This document shows, piece after piece, positions 25,007 through 34,607 of a DNA stretch of 40,683 nt. The translations under genes and the position numbers were made by a program. Every line of letters begins with the position of its first letter. Within the stretch, counting starts at the first letter, position 1. Below the pieces are notes generated by a model. It was not told the DNA's origin and searched no databases. It worked only from the letters and a program-made list of their open reading frames with translations. The DNA is from Lactobacillus amylolyticus DSM 11664 (GTDB lineage Bacteria > Bacillota > Bacilli > Lactobacillales > Lactobacillaceae), in contig NZ_ADNY01000035.1 in NCBI RefSeq assembly GCF_000178475.1, forward strand, positions 1-40,683. Reading direction: 5' to 3'.

Positions 25007-26251
25007 ATGTGTGCCGAAGTCGGTGTAAAAGAAGGGGAAGTATTTCCAGACAATCTGAAAACTACCGAAAGCAGCTATCAATCTAGCAAAAAAGAAGTAG
25101 AAAAAAAAGCTGCCGAAGTTCATGCCGCTCATAAAGCAGCTCTTAAGAAAACTTGGTGGCGTGCAGCTTTACAACATATTTCTTCAATTTTCGTTCCATT
25201 AATTCCAGCCTTCATCGGTGCCGGTTTAATTTCAGGTGTCGCCGGTATTTTGAAGAACATGTTGGCTGTAAAAATGCTGCCAAGCAGTTGGAGTCTTGGA
25301 ATTACCGTTTTAAGCATGATTTCCAGCGCTCTTTTTGCTTACTTAAACATCTACGTTGGGATTAACACTGCCAAAGAATTTGGTGCCACTCCAGGTCTTG
25401 GCGGTATTATCGGCGGTGTTGTTTACTTGCCAGGAGTAGTTGCTCCAGTAACAATTCCTAACATTTTTGATGGTCAGCCGTTAGCTGCTGGACAAGGTGG
25501 TATTATTGGTGTCCTTCTTGCCGTATGGTTAATGTCTTATATAGAAAAATTCTTCCATAAGCATGTATGGGACAGTGTAGATATCCTTGTTACTCCATTT
25601 TTAACTGTTTTAATTATGGGACTATTTACAGTCTTCCTGATTATGCCTTTAGCTGGTTGGGTATCTAACTCACTAGTTGGCTCAATTAACTGGGTATTAG
25701 CTGTTGGTGGTCCATTTGCCGGATTTATTCTCGGTCTGTTCTTCTTACCAATGGTAATGCTTGGTTTACACCAAATTTTGACCCCAATTCACTTGCAAAT
25801 GATTCAAAAGATGGGTTATACTCCACTTCTTCCAATCTTAGCAATGGCCGGTGCTGGTCAAGTAGGTGCTGCAATTGCACTTTGGATTAAATGCCGTCAC
25901 AACAAACAATTGACTAAATTGATTAAAGGGGCTTTGCCTGTCGGTATTTTAGGTGTTGGTGAACCATTAATTTATGGTGTAACTTTACCTTTAGGTCGAC
26001 CATTTATTACTGCCTGTGTTGGTGGTGGTATAGGTGGTGCCGTTATTGGCATGTTCCCACACTTAGGTGCGATTGCAATTGGTACATCAGGTTGGGCTTT
26101 AATTCCACTTATCGCTCATAACATGTGGTGGGCATACTGCTTAGGCTTGCTTGCAGCTTACATTGGTGGTTTTATTGCTACCTACTTCTTCGGTACACCA
26201 AAATCAGCTATGGTTGCCAAAAATAAAGATGGTAGTTTAGTTAATAAATAA
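25007..26251 (+). CDS. murP (3' part): PTS EIIC domain (MurNAc-type), downstream half of the split EIIBC gene
   Basis: The 414 in-frame residues after the TAG. A linker (about 1-45, rich in Glu, Lys and Ala) leads into a glucose-family EIIC with about ten helices. Features include LIPAFIGAGLISGVAGIL, GLHQILTPIHLQMIQ and GVLGVGEPLIYGVTLP, the GEP-type sugar-binding motif. Substrate assignment to N-acetylmuramic acid rests on murQ next door. There is no clear ribosome binding site before ATG 25007; TAGATG would allow coupled re-initiation, so EIIC may be made at reduced level. If the TAG is an error, the gene is an ordinary roughly 492-residue EIIBC. Confidence 0.85.
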   Translation: MCAEVGVKEGEVFPDNLKTTESSYQSSKKEVEKKAAEVHAAHKAALKKTWWRAALQHISSIFVPLIPAFIGAGLISGVAGILKNMLAVKMLPSSWSLGITVLSMISSALFAYLNIYVGINTAKEFGATPGLGGIIGGVVYLPGVVAPVTIPNIFDGQPLAAGQGGIIGVLLAVWLMSYIEKFFHKHVWDSVDILVTPFLTVLIMGLFTVFLIMPLAGWVSNSLVGSINWVLAVGGPFAGFILGLFFLPMVMLGLHQILTPIHLQMIQKMGYTPLLPILAMAGAGQVGAAIALWIKCRHNKQLTKLIKGALPVGILGVGEPLIYGVTLPLGRPFITACVGGGIGGAVIGMFPHLGAIAIGTSGWALIPLIAHNMWWAYCLGLLAAYIGGFIATYFFGTPKSAMVAKNKDGSLVNK

Positions 26252-26278
26252 AAACGATAGAAATTTAGGGATATGAAT

Positions 26279-27172
26279 ATGCAGATCAAAAATTTGATTA
26301 CGGAAACTCGCAATCCTGCTACTCTTCATATCGACACAATGTCGACATTAGAGATAGTAAAAACCATTAATCATGAAGATCAAAAAGTTGCTGCTGTTGG
26401 TACACAGGATGCTCAAATTGCTCAAGCTATTGATCAAGCTTCTGAAAGATATGCTAAAGGCGGAAGGCTTGTCTACGTAGGCGCAGGGACAAGTGGCCGC
26501 CTCGGAGTTCTCGATGCGGTAGAGCTTGTACCGACTTATGGCATTAAGCCTGAACGCGCAGTCGGTCTCATTGCCGGCGGTAAAGGAGCCATGTACCGTG
26601 CAGTAGAAGGGGCGGAAGATTCCCCGGAGCTTGGTGAAAAAGATCTCAGAGAGCTTAATTTAACCGCTAACGATACTGTTCTTGGTTTGTCTGCCAGTGG
26701 CCGCACGCCATATGTAATTGGCTGTCTCAATTATGCTAAAAAAGTTGGAGCATTAACTGTTTCAATTGCTTGCGTACCAAATTCAGAAATTGGACAGCAC
26801 TCCGATATCAAAATTGAGGCAGTAGTAGGGCCTGAAGTTATTACTGGTTCAACTAGAATGAAGTCGGGAACTGCACAAAAAATGATCCTTAACATGATTT
26901 CAACTGGTGTTATGATTCGTCAGGGAAAAGTCTATGAAAACATTATGATTGATGTTCAACCTACCAATTCCAAGCTAGTTGATCGTGCTTGTCGAATTAT
27001 CAATATTGCCACCGGTGCTGATAAGGAAACAGCCTTGTCAACGCTTAAGAAAACAAATAATGATGTTGGCTTAGCAATTGTGATGCTTAAGACAAAGAAA
27101 GATAAAGAAGCAGCCCAAGTTTTGCTTAAAGAAAATAATGGACAAGTGGGTAAAGTAATCAGCCAAGAGTAG
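26279..27172 (+). CDS. murQ: N-acetylmuramic acid 6-phosphate etherase
   Basis: Cleaves the lactyl ether of MurNAc-6-phosphate to GlcNAc-6-phosphate and D-lactate in cell-wall recycling. The 297-residue protein starts MQIKNLITETRNP and carries the SIS signature VYVGAGTSGRLGVLDAVEL, the GSTRMKSGTAQK block and ENIMIDVQPTN. I prefer ATG 26279, seven bases after AGGGA (26267-26271), over the in-frame ATG 26273, which is too near. It lies 27 bp after EIIC in the same operon. GlcNAc-6-P deacetylase is not adjacent, but nagB elsewhere in the window supplies a later step. Confidence 0.95.
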   Translation: MQIKNLITETRNPATLHIDTMSTLEIVKTINHEDQKVAAVGTQDAQIAQAIDQASERYAKGGRLVYVGAGTSGRLGVLDAVELVPTYGIKPERAVGLIAGGKGAMYRAVEGAEDSPELGEKDLRELNLTANDTVLGLSASGRTPYVIGCLNYAKKVGALTVSIACVPNSEIGQHSDIKIEAVVGPEVITGSTRMKSGTAQKMILNMISTGVMIRQGKVYENIMIDVQPTNSKLVDRACRIINIATGADKETALSTLKKTNNDVGLAIVMLKTKKDKEAAQVLLKENNGQVGKVISQE

Positions 27173-27197
27173 AAGTCACTAAATATTTTTTCTAGAT

Positions 27198-27232
27198 AAA
27201 AAGGCATCCCATCACAGGATGTCTTTTGCTTT
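27198..27232 (+). terminator. Terminator of the murQ operon
   Basis: Stem AAAAAGGCATCC against GGATGTCTTTT (27217-27227) with a seven-base loop, followed by a T-rich stretch. Confidence 0.88.
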
Positions 27233-27253
27233 ATCTTCGCTTTTTATTTTAAG

Positions 27254-27297
27254 CAAAATAAAAAGTGCCGGATCATGAATCCGTCGATTCATAATCC
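27254..27297 (-). terminator. Terminator of the ClC transporter gene
   Basis: Twelve-bp stem GGATCATGAATC (27270-27281) against GATTCATAATCC (27286-27297) with one mismatch, followed on the minus strand by GGCACTTTTTATTTT. Confidence 0.85.
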
Positions 27298-27332
27298 AAC
27301 ACTAGGTTAGTCTGTTTTGTAATCGATTATTT

Positions 27333-28886
27333 TTATCCGTCAAATTCAACTTCTTGCAGTTTCTTCATTTCATCGTAAACTTTGCCGCGCATATTCTGAT
27401 CTACCGCCAGAATAAGCATATCGCCAGCAGCAATAACCGTTTTCCCGTTTGGAATAATTTCTTCACTGCCACGTCTAATTAACTTAACCAACGTGTTTTC
27501 AGGCCAATCAATATCCGCAACTTTTTTATCAACCAACTGACTGCTTTCATATACCGGCACCGTCAATTGATCTTCACGATATGATTCTTTAGCTACACCG
27601 TTTTTACCTTCCATTGCTTCTGCAAGACTGTCGTATATTGGCCGTCCGCCTAAGAATTCATCAACCAAAAGGGCAATGAAGGCAACGACTGCAAGTGGCA
27701 TTAAGTGAAGCAGCGAGCCAACCATTTCAGTAATCAAAATAACAGCTGTAAACGGAGCTCGAATAATTGCAGCAAATAAGCCGGCCATTGAGAAAATAAC
27801 CAGATTGACAACCAGTTTTTGTGGTAAAAGTCCCAGCTGAACCATGAAGGTACCATAAGTGCCGCCAATCAAAGCTCCCATCGTCAAGATAGGGAGGAAG
27901 ATGCCGCTTGGTAGACCTGAATCATAGGAGACAATTGAAAATACTAGTCTCAAAACGAAGAAGAAGGCCAGCATCCCGACAGTTACCCAGCCTTGAGTCG
28001 TAATCATATCTGATAAAGATAAAATCAAGCGATTGCCCGGACCAGTGATGAGCGGCCAAGCATAAGCCATTGGAATCAAAATTGCCAAAGGAATTAATCC
28101 ATGCAACCATCTAGGCAAAATTTTGATCTTTAAATATACTTTTTTTAACCCGAAGAGGCCAACCTTATACAAGTGACCACATAGTCCAAGTACAAGTCCC
28201 AGTAAGACTAGATGCCAATATAACGGGATTGGAAATGAATGGTTGTATGGAATTGCAAGCGCTGGATGAAGACCAAAGAAATTAGAAACAACAAAGTTGG
28301 CCGCAATCGCACCAGCCAAGGCATTCATCCAAACTCGTGGCGAGAAATTATGGAAAACTTCCTCTAACACAAAAAGAGAGCCTGAAAGTGGAGCACCGAA
28401 GGCAGCAGATAAACCGCTCGCTGCTCCTGTAGCAAGTAAGACGCGAGAATTAGTTTTTGTTTGTTTAAAACTCTCGCCAACTCCTTGCCCAATTGATGAT
28501 CCTAATTGAAGTGAGGGACCTTCTGGGCCAAGAAACAAACCAGTTCCAATCACCAGAATGCCACCGATTAATTTTCGCCAAAGAATAGGGAACCACTTAA
28601 CAGATAATTTTCCCTGTAACTCAAGTTTTACTTCAGGAATACCTGAACCACCAACGTGCGGTTGCTGTTTAACAAAATATCCTGCTACTACTGCAACTAA
28701 TAGAAAACCCACAATAATTGCAATAAACCAAACAGGATTTCGATGTGCTAATGAAAACAAATGCAGCCAAAAAGCAGTAGTTTTTTCAATGCCAAATCTA
28801 AATAATCCTACGACAATTCCTGTACAGATTCCCACGATCAAGGCTTGTCCTAGGAGCTTTAGACTAGTATTATTTTCATTTTTCAT
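27333..28886 (-). CDS. ClC-family chloride channel/antiporter with C-terminal TrkA-C (RCK-C) domain
   Basis: A 517-residue membrane protein. ClC signatures are GSGIPE (80-85), GPEGPSLQLG (120-129) with the gating Glu at 122, and GLPSGIFLPILTMGALIG. A second conserved Glu in FVLEEVFHN is typical of proton-coupled exchangers, so a Cl-/H+ antiporter is likelier than a channel; such proteins aid acid tolerance. The last 75 or so residues form an RCK-C domain (VKLIRRGSEEIIPNGKTVI), expected to bind a ligand. ATG 28886 is nine bases from GGAGAG; the upstream in-frame TTG 28895 abuts that site. It is transcribed away from the origin as a single gene. Confidence 0.92.
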   Translation of the reverse strand: MKNENNTSLKLLGQALIVGICTGIVVGLFRFGIEKTTAFWLHLFSLAHRNPVWFIAIIVGFLLVAVVAGYFVKQQPHVGGSGIPEVKLELQGKLSVKWFPILWRKLIGGILVIGTGLFLGPEGPSLQLGSSIGQGVGESFKQTKTNSRVLLATGAASGLSAAFGAPLSGSLFVLEEVFHNFSPRVWMNALAGAIAANFVVSNFFGLHPALAIPYNHSFPIPLYWHLVLLGLVLGLCGHLYKVGLFGLKKVYLKIKILPRWLHGLIPLAILIPMAYAWPLITGPGNRLILSLSDMITTQGWVTVGMLAFFFVLRLVFSIVSYDSGLPSGIFLPILTMGALIGGTYGTFMVQLGLLPQKLVVNLVIFSMAGLFAAIIRAPFTAVILITEMVGSLLHLMPLAVVAFIALLVDEFLGGRPIYDSLAEAMEGKNGVAKESYREDQLTVPVYESSQLVDKKVADIDWPENTLVKLIRRGSEEIIPNGKTVIAAGDMLILAVDQNMRGKVYDEMKKLQEVEFDG

Positions 28887-28941
28887 CTTTATCAACTCTC
28901 CACTTTACCAATAATTTACAGTAACACTAATATTCTACATC

Positions 28942-28974
28942 AAAAAAGAGAACTCTCACGAGTTCTCTTTTTTT
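28942..28974. terminator. Terminator after gnd
   Basis: Perfect stem AAAAAAGAGAACT (28942-28954) against AGTTCTCTTTTTT (28961-28973), loop CTCACG. The A- and T-runs on both sides allow function on either strand. Confidence 0.92.
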
Positions 28975-28992
28975 GTTACACGTGTAACAAAA
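28971..28992. repeat. Perfect 22-bp palindrome next to the gnd stop codon
   Basis: The core GTTACACGTGTAAC (28975-28988) is flanked by TTTT and AAAA in perfect dyad symmetry. It begins directly after the gnd stop (28993-28995) and overlaps the terminator T-run by four bases. A 12-of-14 match, GTTTCACGTGTAAC (664-677), lies directly after the stop codon of the CPBP protease gene on the same strand. Confidence 0.85.
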
Positions 28993-30378
28993 TTATTTTT
29001 CTTCATACCATTCGGTGTGGAATGTGCCTTCACGGTCATTTCTAAGGTAAGTGTGAGCACCGAAGTAGTCACGTTGGCCTTGAATAAGGTTAGCTGGCAA
29101 ACTTGGATCAAAAATTGATTCCAAGTAATTCAATGATGCACTCAAAGCTGGAGTTGGAATGCCAGCCTTAGTTACTAAACTAACAACTTCACGCAAAGCA
29201 GGAATATTGTTTACCATCAATTGGTTGAAGTATGGATCTTGGAACAAGACTTCAAGTTGCTTGCCATCTTCGTATGCTTTCTCAATATCTTTCAACATTG
29301 ATGAACGAATGATACAACCAGCTTCCCAGTTTTGTGCAATTGCAGGGTAACGAAGATTCCAATCATATGCTTTAGCAGCCATTGTTAATTGTTGGAAGCC
29401 TTGAGCATAAGCAACAGCTTGTGTTAATTGCAATGATTTTTCCAAATTATCGATCAAGTTGTCTGGAACATCACCGTTCCATACAATTTCTTTTCCTTCA
29501 CGCGTAGTAGCCTTTGACATGAAACGTGCAATAACAGCCTCTGCTACAACATTAATTGGAGCACCTAAAGCAACACCGTCTTCAAGCATCCAATTACCAG
29601 TACCCTTATAAGAAGCTACGTTTAAAATATGGTCAATAACGTGATCTTGGGTCAAATTGTCTTTTTGCTTCAAAACATTAGCAGTGATTTCAGTCAAGTA
29701 AGCATGGACAAGACCTTGATTCCACTTGTCGAAGATAGCTGACATTTCATCATCGCTCTTGCTAGCGATTTTGCGTAAAATATCGTAAACTTCTGAGAAT
29801 TCTTGTATAATAGCATATTCAATACCATTATGTACCATCTTGACATAGTGGCCACTAGAACTTGGGCCAATATAAGATACGCATGGACGGCCTTCAGGGG
29901 TCTTAGCAGCGATTGCTTCTAAGATCGGTGCAACTTTCTTGTAAGCTTCTTCGTCACCGCCTGGCATCAAAGCTGGGCCATTTAAGGCACCTTCTTCACC
30001 ACCGGAAACTCCCATTCCGATAAAGTGAATGCCATGCTTTTCCATTTCTTCAAAACGACGGGTAGTATCATGGAAGTTTGAGTTACCACCATCAATTAAG
30101 ATGTCGCCTTTATCAAGAAGAGGCAACAGCTTTTGCAGAGTTTGATCAACTGGATCACCAGCCATAATTTGAATTAAGATCTTGCGTGGCTTTTCAAGTG
30201 AATTAACGAATTCTTCCCAAGTGTAGCAAGGTTTTAACTTATCATCTTCATATTTAGCAAAAGCATCAACTTCAGATTTATCAATACTGAAGCCAGAGAC
30301 TGAATAACCATGATTTCTAATATTCAAGGCTAAATTCTTACCCATAACGGATAAGCCAATAACGCCAAATTGTTGCAT
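28993..30378 (-). CDS. gnd: 6-phosphogluconate dehydrogenase (decarboxylating)
   Basis: Oxidises 6-phosphogluconate to ribulose-5-phosphate, CO2 and NADPH. The 461 residues fit the short-chain homodimeric form. The dinucleotide fold opens QFGVIGLSVMGKNLALN; DGGNSNFHDTTRR, the substrate loop GVSGGEEGALNGPALMPGG and the catalytic lysine in GHYVKMVHNGIEY are present, as is the C-terminal QRDYFGAHTY. ATG 30378 follows GGAGGAAA. It is bounded by terminators on both sides and so is a single-gene unit downstream of pox. GLSVMG replaces the commoner GLAVMG, a minor change. Confidence 0.96.
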   Translation of the reverse strand: MQQFGVIGLSVMGKNLALNIRNHGYSVSGFSIDKSEVDAFAKYEDDKLKPCYTWEEFVNSLEKPRKILIQIMAGDPVDQTLQKLLPLLDKGDILIDGGNSNFHDTTRRFEEMEKHGIHFIGMGVSGGEEGALNGPALMPGGDEEAYKKVAPILEAIAAKTPEGRPCVSYIGPSSSGHYVKMVHNGIEYAIIQEFSEVYDILRKIASKSDDEMSAIFDKWNQGLVHAYLTEITANVLKQKDNLTQDHVIDHILNVASYKGTGNWMLEDGVALGAPINVVAEAVIARFMSKATTREGKEIVWNGDVPDNLIDNLEKSLQLTQAVAYAQGFQQLTMAAKAYDWNLRYPAIAQNWEAGCIIRSSMLKDIEKAYEDGKQLEVLFQDPYFNQLMVNNIPALREVVSLVTKAGIPTPALSASLNYLESIFDPSLPANLIQGQRDYFGAHTYLRNDREGTFHTEWYEEK

Positions 30379-30433
30379 TTTTTAATTTCCTCCATCAAAA
30401 TTTTCTCATTTTATATTATACGAGTAGACAAAG

Positions 30434-30463
30434 AAAAAAGCGAAACCAAAAGGTTTCGCTTTC
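30434..30463 (-). terminator. Terminator of pox
   Basis: Stem AAAGCGAAACC/GGTTTCGCTTT with an AAAA loop, flanked by an A-run that becomes a T-run on the minus strand. Confidence 0.92.
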
Positions 30464-30488
30464 TCATAAATTTTATTTATCAAACAGA

Positions 30489-32291
30489 TTAGTGTCGTGA
30501 AGCACCAGAAGTAGTATCTGGTTCAGGATCTGGCTCTGGTTCTGCATGTTGAGATGCACCAGTGGCAGCATCAGTTTCCATTCCGTATTTATCAGCAAAG
30601 TAGCTGAATGGCTTCAAGTCTTCTGCTTGATACTTCTTGACGAAGGCTGGATCGTCAAGGCTGTTCAATTCAGTTGAATAAGGCATTTTATGGGTGTATT
30701 TGACGTCAATTAACATTGGACCGTCCATCTTCTTCCATTCCTTAACAGCTGCTTCAAATTCAGCCTTAGTGCGAACAGTAACACCTTTGACGTTCATACC
30801 TTCAGCAACTTTTGCCCAGTCATTGTCTGGAAGAATAACACCTGATAGTGGTTGGTTAGATTCGTCTTCTTGTTCTGCTTGAATGAAGCCAAGAGTTTCA
30901 TTAGTAAAGACGATATTCAAAATGTGCATGTTGTAGCGTGCCATTGTTAAAAGTTCTTGGTTCATCATAGCAAAGCCACCATCACCGGCTAATTGCCATA
31001 CTTCACGATCTGGATAAACTTCAGCGGCAGCCAAAGCAGCTGGAGCACCGAAGCCCATTGTTGCATGCAAGCCTGAAGTTGCCAACTTTTGATCGTCATG
31101 CATCTTAAGCAAACGACATTGGTCAACATTAACGTTACCTACATCAACTGCAAAGATAGCATCATCTGCAGCTTCTTTGTTAATAACATCCCAGATTGGT
31201 TCAGGACGAACTGGACTTTCATCTGAATCCTTAAAGCTTGCTTGCCATGCGTCCCAGTTTTCACGGTCAGCAATTGAAGCCTTGTACAAAGGTGATTCCA
31301 TGCGATCTTCACCAGCATCAATAATTGCACGTAAGCCTTTCTTGCTATCAGCCAACATTGAAACATCTGTGCTGTGACGTTTGCCGAATTTAGCTGAGTC
31401 AACATCAATTTGAATAACTTTAGCATTCTTGTTGAACCAAAGAACTGAGAATGGGGAGTTATTACCAACCCAGACTACCAAGTCAGCATGACTTTGAATT
31501 TCATTAGCAGGTTTTGGACCAATCCGGCCGATTGTACCCATGTAAGCAGGGAAGTTGTCTTCAACAATTCCTTTACCCAAGTATGATGAAAGAAGTGGGG
31601 TCTTGAATTTTTCAGCAAATTCCTTTAATTCTGAGCCTGCATCCTTAGCACCTAAACCAAAGTAAACAACAGGGTTCTTAGCTTCTTTCAAAAGCTTAAC
31701 TGCGTCTTCAACAGAAGCCTTAGTTGGTGCTGGATAGTTGTCTTCAACGTGAGCATCGTAGTTAACGCGGAAGTTATCCTCAATCTTTTGCCAGCCGTAG
31801 TCTTTAGAAATAATTAAAACAGCTGGGCCTTTCTTGGCATATGCTTGACGAATTGCTTCATCCATTAAGACTGGAAGAAGTTCAGCTGTTTTAGCTTGAG
31901 CACACCATACGCTTGCATCTAAGAACCATTTATCTTCATCAAAAGCTTGGAAGAAGTCAATATCTTGTTTGCTGGTTGGAACGTTGGCCACAATAGCAAC
32001 CATTGGTGTGTGATCATATTTGGCATCGTATAAGCCATTAAATAAGTGAGCAGCACCTGGACCTGCTGATGCAAAGCAAACACCAACTTTACCAGTTAAT
32101 TTATATTCTGCAGAAGCAGCTAAAGAGCCTGCTTCTTCATGACGAACTTCAATAAATTTAATCTTATCTTGCCAGTTATGAATTGCGTTCATGCTTGAGT
32201 CAAATGAACCGCCTGGGAAACCATAAACATGATCAATGTTCCACTCGTACAAAACTTTGAACATTGCATCTGAACCATTAATCTTTGCCAT
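30489..32291 (-). CDS. pox: Pyruvate oxidase
   Basis: Converts pyruvate, phosphate and oxygen to acetyl phosphate, CO2 and hydrogen peroxide, using TPP, FAD and Mg2+. The 600 residues show the three-domain order: the pyrimidine-binding domain with FIEVRHEEAGSLAASAEYKL, the central FAD domain, and the C-terminal TPP domain with GDGGFAMMNQELLTMARYN. It is similar to L. plantarum Pox and streptococcal SpxB. The last 25 residues or so are low complexity (GASQH, EPEPDPEPD, GASRH) beyond the conserved fold. ATG 32291 follows AAGGAGATG. The upstream region has cre-like sites, consistent with catabolite control of peroxide production. Confidence 0.95.
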   Translation of the reverse strand: MAKINGSDAMFKVLYEWNIDHVYGFPGGSFDSSMNAIHNWQDKIKFIEVRHEEAGSLAASAEYKLTGKVGVCFASAGPGAAHLFNGLYDAKYDHTPMVAIVANVPTSKQDIDFFQAFDEDKWFLDASVWCAQAKTAELLPVLMDEAIRQAYAKKGPAVLIISKDYGWQKIEDNFRVNYDAHVEDNYPAPTKASVEDAVKLLKEAKNPVVYFGLGAKDAGSELKEFAEKFKTPLLSSYLGKGIVEDNFPAYMGTIGRIGPKPANEIQSHADLVVWVGNNSPFSVLWFNKNAKVIQIDVDSAKFGKRHSTDVSMLADSKKGLRAIIDAGEDRMESPLYKASIADRENWDAWQASFKDSDESPVRPEPIWDVINKEAADDAIFAVDVGNVNVDQCRLLKMHDDQKLATSGLHATMGFGAPAALAAAEVYPDREVWQLAGDGGFAMMNQELLTMARYNMHILNIVFTNETLGFIQAEQEDESNQPLSGVILPDNDWAKVAEGMNVKGVTVRTKAEFEAAVKEWKKMDGPMLIDVKYTHKMPYSTELNSLDDPAFVKKYQAEDLKPFSYFADKYGMETDAATGASQHAEPEPDPEPDTTSGASRH

Positions 32292-32378
32292 AATAAGTGC
32301 ATCTCCTTAACAATAAGTTCTTTCTTTCATACCTTATTGAAACATATTTTTCCACATTTGCAAATGTTGTTTAACCGC

Positions 32379-32471
32379 ATTATATCAATGATGTAACCGC
32401 TTTTATATAAATATGGATTTCACAAAGTTAGATAAGAAAATATTTATAATGTTTCAATGATAGCGCTTTTA
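32379..32471 (-). promoter_or_regulatory. pox promoter region with two cre-like sites
   Basis: On the minus strand an extended -10, TGATATAAT (ending 32379), lies about 90 bp before pox. Just upstream is ATGTAACCGCTTTTA (32391-32405), one mismatch from the cre pattern WTGNAANCGNWNNCW; a second, ATGATAGCGCTTTTA (32457-32471), has two mismatches. CcpA bound at the first would cover the -35 region. Confidence 0.7.
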
Positions 32472-32645
32472 TATGTGAATGCCTGCGCAAGCACAACTGT
32501 TTTTTTTATTGTTATTAGGTATTTTCTCATAAAAATATAGGATAAAAAAGATGCAATTTTTTTAAAAATTATTATTATTAGCTCTATTTTTCATAAGTTA
32601 ACGAAATTGTTTCTCTGAGTGTTCTTAATTAAAATTTTTCTCGCA
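32472..32645. other. AT-rich non-coding stretch between pox and mnmG
   Basis: Beyond the cre-like sites this part of the 413-bp gap is AT-rich, with T-runs near 32510 and 32560. I see no ORF, RNA gene or repeat in it; it may carry further upstream regulatory sequence for pox. Confidence 0.5.
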
Positions 32646-32691
32646 ATAAAAAAACAGTGTATTCATGCTTAAACATGGATACGCTGTTTTC
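32646..32691 (-). terminator. Terminator of the mnmE-mnmG operon
   Basis: Seventeen-bp stem with two non-Watson-Crick positions, AAAACAGTGTATTCATG (32651-32667) against CATGGATACGCTGTTTT (32674-32690), followed on the minus strand by a T-run. Confidence 0.92.
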
Positions 32692-32704
32692 AGATTACTA
32701 ATTT

Positions 32705-34600
32705 TTACTTATTCACTTTACTGTAGCGACCATTTTGAATATAAACACTCAAGATTGCTAAGTCAGCCGGGTTAACTCCAGAAATTCTTTCGGCTTGAGC
32801 TAAAGTTTCCGGACGAATCTTTTCAAATTTCTGCCGAGCTTCAGTTGCTAATCCTTCAATTGCACCATAATCGATGTCTGCTGGAATCTTCTTAGCCTCT
32901 TGTCGGTGAAGACGATCAATCCGTACTTGCTCTTTCTTAATGTAGCCAGCGTACTTGATATTGATTTCTACTTGTTCTTTAACATATCGATCATCTGCAA
33001 TCTTTTCGCCCGTTAATTTTTCAATGTCATCAATCTTAACACGTGGACGACGCAAGAAAATATCTGCTTTCAAGCCGGCACTCAATTTATCCTCACCAAT
33101 ATTTTGCAAATATTCTTGTACTTCATCAGTAGGATGGATGGTTATTGTTGCTAACTTTTCTTTTGCCGCTGCAATTTCTTTCTTCTTTTCTTCAAAAGCA
33201 GCATACCGTTTGTCAGAAATAAGTCCTAACTTGTGACCATACGGGGTCAAACGCAAGTCTGCGTTATCATGACGCAAAATCAAACGATATTCGGCACGCG
33301 AAGTAAGCAAACGATATGGCTCATTAGTACCTTTAGTTACCAAATCATCAATCAAAACTCCAATATAAGCTTCATCTCTGCCTAAAGTAAAGCCAGGCTT
33401 GCCCTTTGCACGCAAAGCCGCATTAATGCCGGCAATCAAACCTTGGCCAGCAGCTTCCTCGTAGCCAGAAGTACCGTTCATTTGCCCAGCGGTGAAGAGA
33501 TTTTTGATATTTTTTGTTTCCAAAGTATGCTTCAATTGCCATGGTTCGATTACATCATATTCAATCGCATAACCTGGACGCATCATCTCCGCATGTTCAA
33601 GTCCCGCAACGGTGTGGAGCATTTTAAGTTGAACTTCTTCTGGCATAGAAGTAGAAAAATCACCCACATAAACTTCTTTAGTATGTCTGCCTTCGGGTTC
33701 AAGAAACAGTTGGTGACGATTTTTATCGGCAAAACGAACTACTTTAGTCTCAATCGAAGGGCAGTAACGTGGACCCACACCAACAATATCGCCAGAGAAC
33801 ATTGGGGAGCGATCAAGGTTATCGCGAATAATTTTATGAGTAGTTGGATTAGTATAGGTCATCCAGCAAGATACTTGATCCTTTAAATAATCGGCATCAC
33901 TGGTCTCGTATGAAAAGTGCCGAGGAATTTTATCAGCTGGTTCTTCTTCAGTCTTAGAATAATCAATTGTATTGCCGTTAACCCGAGGAGGCGTACCAGT
34001 CTTAAACCGACGAAGTTTAAAACCAAGTTTTTCCAAATTTTCAGAAAGCTTAATAGCCGGAATTGTATTGTTTGGACCTGATGAATAATTTAATTCGCCT
34101 ATGAAGATACGGCCACGAGCAGCTGTCCCCGTAGTAAGAACGACACTTTTAGCATGATATTCCGCACCAGTATTAGTAATCACGCCGCGACAAACGCCGT
34201 CTTTAACTACTAGTTGATCAACAATTGCCTGACGCAAGGTCAAATTAGGTGTATTTTCAATTACATCCTTCATATGTTCATGGTATTGCCATTTATCAGC
34301 CTGCGCACGAAGAGCACGAACTGCAGGACCTTTGCCTGTATTCAGCATTCTCATTTGAATGTAGGTTGCGTCAATATTTTTACCCATTTGTCCGCCTAAG
34401 GCATCAATTTCACGGACCACGGTTCCTTTAGCAGGGCCACCAACAGATGGATTGCATGGCATAAAAGCAACCATATCTAGACCAATTGTAACAACTAAAG
34501 TTTTTAATCCCATATGAGCACTGGCAAGTGCTGCTTCACAGCCAGCATGACCGGCACCAACGACAATTACATCATATTCATCGGTATCGTAAGTTTTCAT
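32705..34600 (-). CDS. mnmG: tRNA uridine-5-carboxymethylaminomethyl modification enzyme MnmG
   Basis: FAD-dependent partner of MnmE that installs carboxymethylaminomethyl at U34 of certain tRNAs. The 631 residues match the family length. Visible are the FAD-binding [34 protein letters not shown], the [14 protein letters not shown] block, [19 protein letters not shown], and the C-terminal helical domain. ATG 34600 follows AGGA; only seven bases separate it from the mnmE stop, so the two partners are translated from one message. Also known as gidA, it is a usual neighbour of oriC in Firmicutes. Confidence 0.97.
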   Translation of the reverse strand: MKTYDTDEYDVIVVGAGHAGCEAALASAHMGLKTLVVTIGLDMVAFMPCNPSVGGPAKGTVVREIDALGGQMGKNIDATYIQMRMLNTGKGPAVRALRAQADKWQYHEHMKDVIENTPNLTLRQAIVDQLVVKDGVCRGVITNTGAEYHAKSVVLTTGTAARGRIFIGELNYSSGPNNTIPAIKLSENLEKLGFKLRRFKTGTPPRVNGNTIDYSKTEEEPADKIPRHFSYETSDADYLKDQVSCWMTYTNPTTHKIIRDNLDRSPMFSGDIVGVGPRYCPSIETKVVRFADKNRHQLFLEPEGRHTKEVYVGDFSTSMPEEVQLKMLHTVAGLEHAEMMRPGYAIEYDVIEPWQLKHTLETKNIKNLFTAGQMNGTSGYEEAAGQGLIAGINAALRAKGKPGFTLGRDEAYIGVLIDDLVTKGTNEPYRLLTSRAEYRLILRHDNADLRLTPYGHKLGLISDKRYAAFEEKKKEIAAAKEKLATITIHPTDEVQEYLQNIGEDKLSAGLKADIFLRRPRVKIDDIEKLTGEKIADDRYVKEQVEINIKYAGYIKKEQVRIDRLHRQEAKKIPADIDYGAIEGLATEARQKFEKIRPETLAQAERISGVNPADLAILSVYIQNGRYSKVNK

Positions 34601-34607
34601 TTTTATC

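Noticed and set aside
33443..33886. 147-codon plus-strand ORF inside mnmG
   Set aside because: Antisense to a highly conserved gene, with no start signal and no family resemblance.
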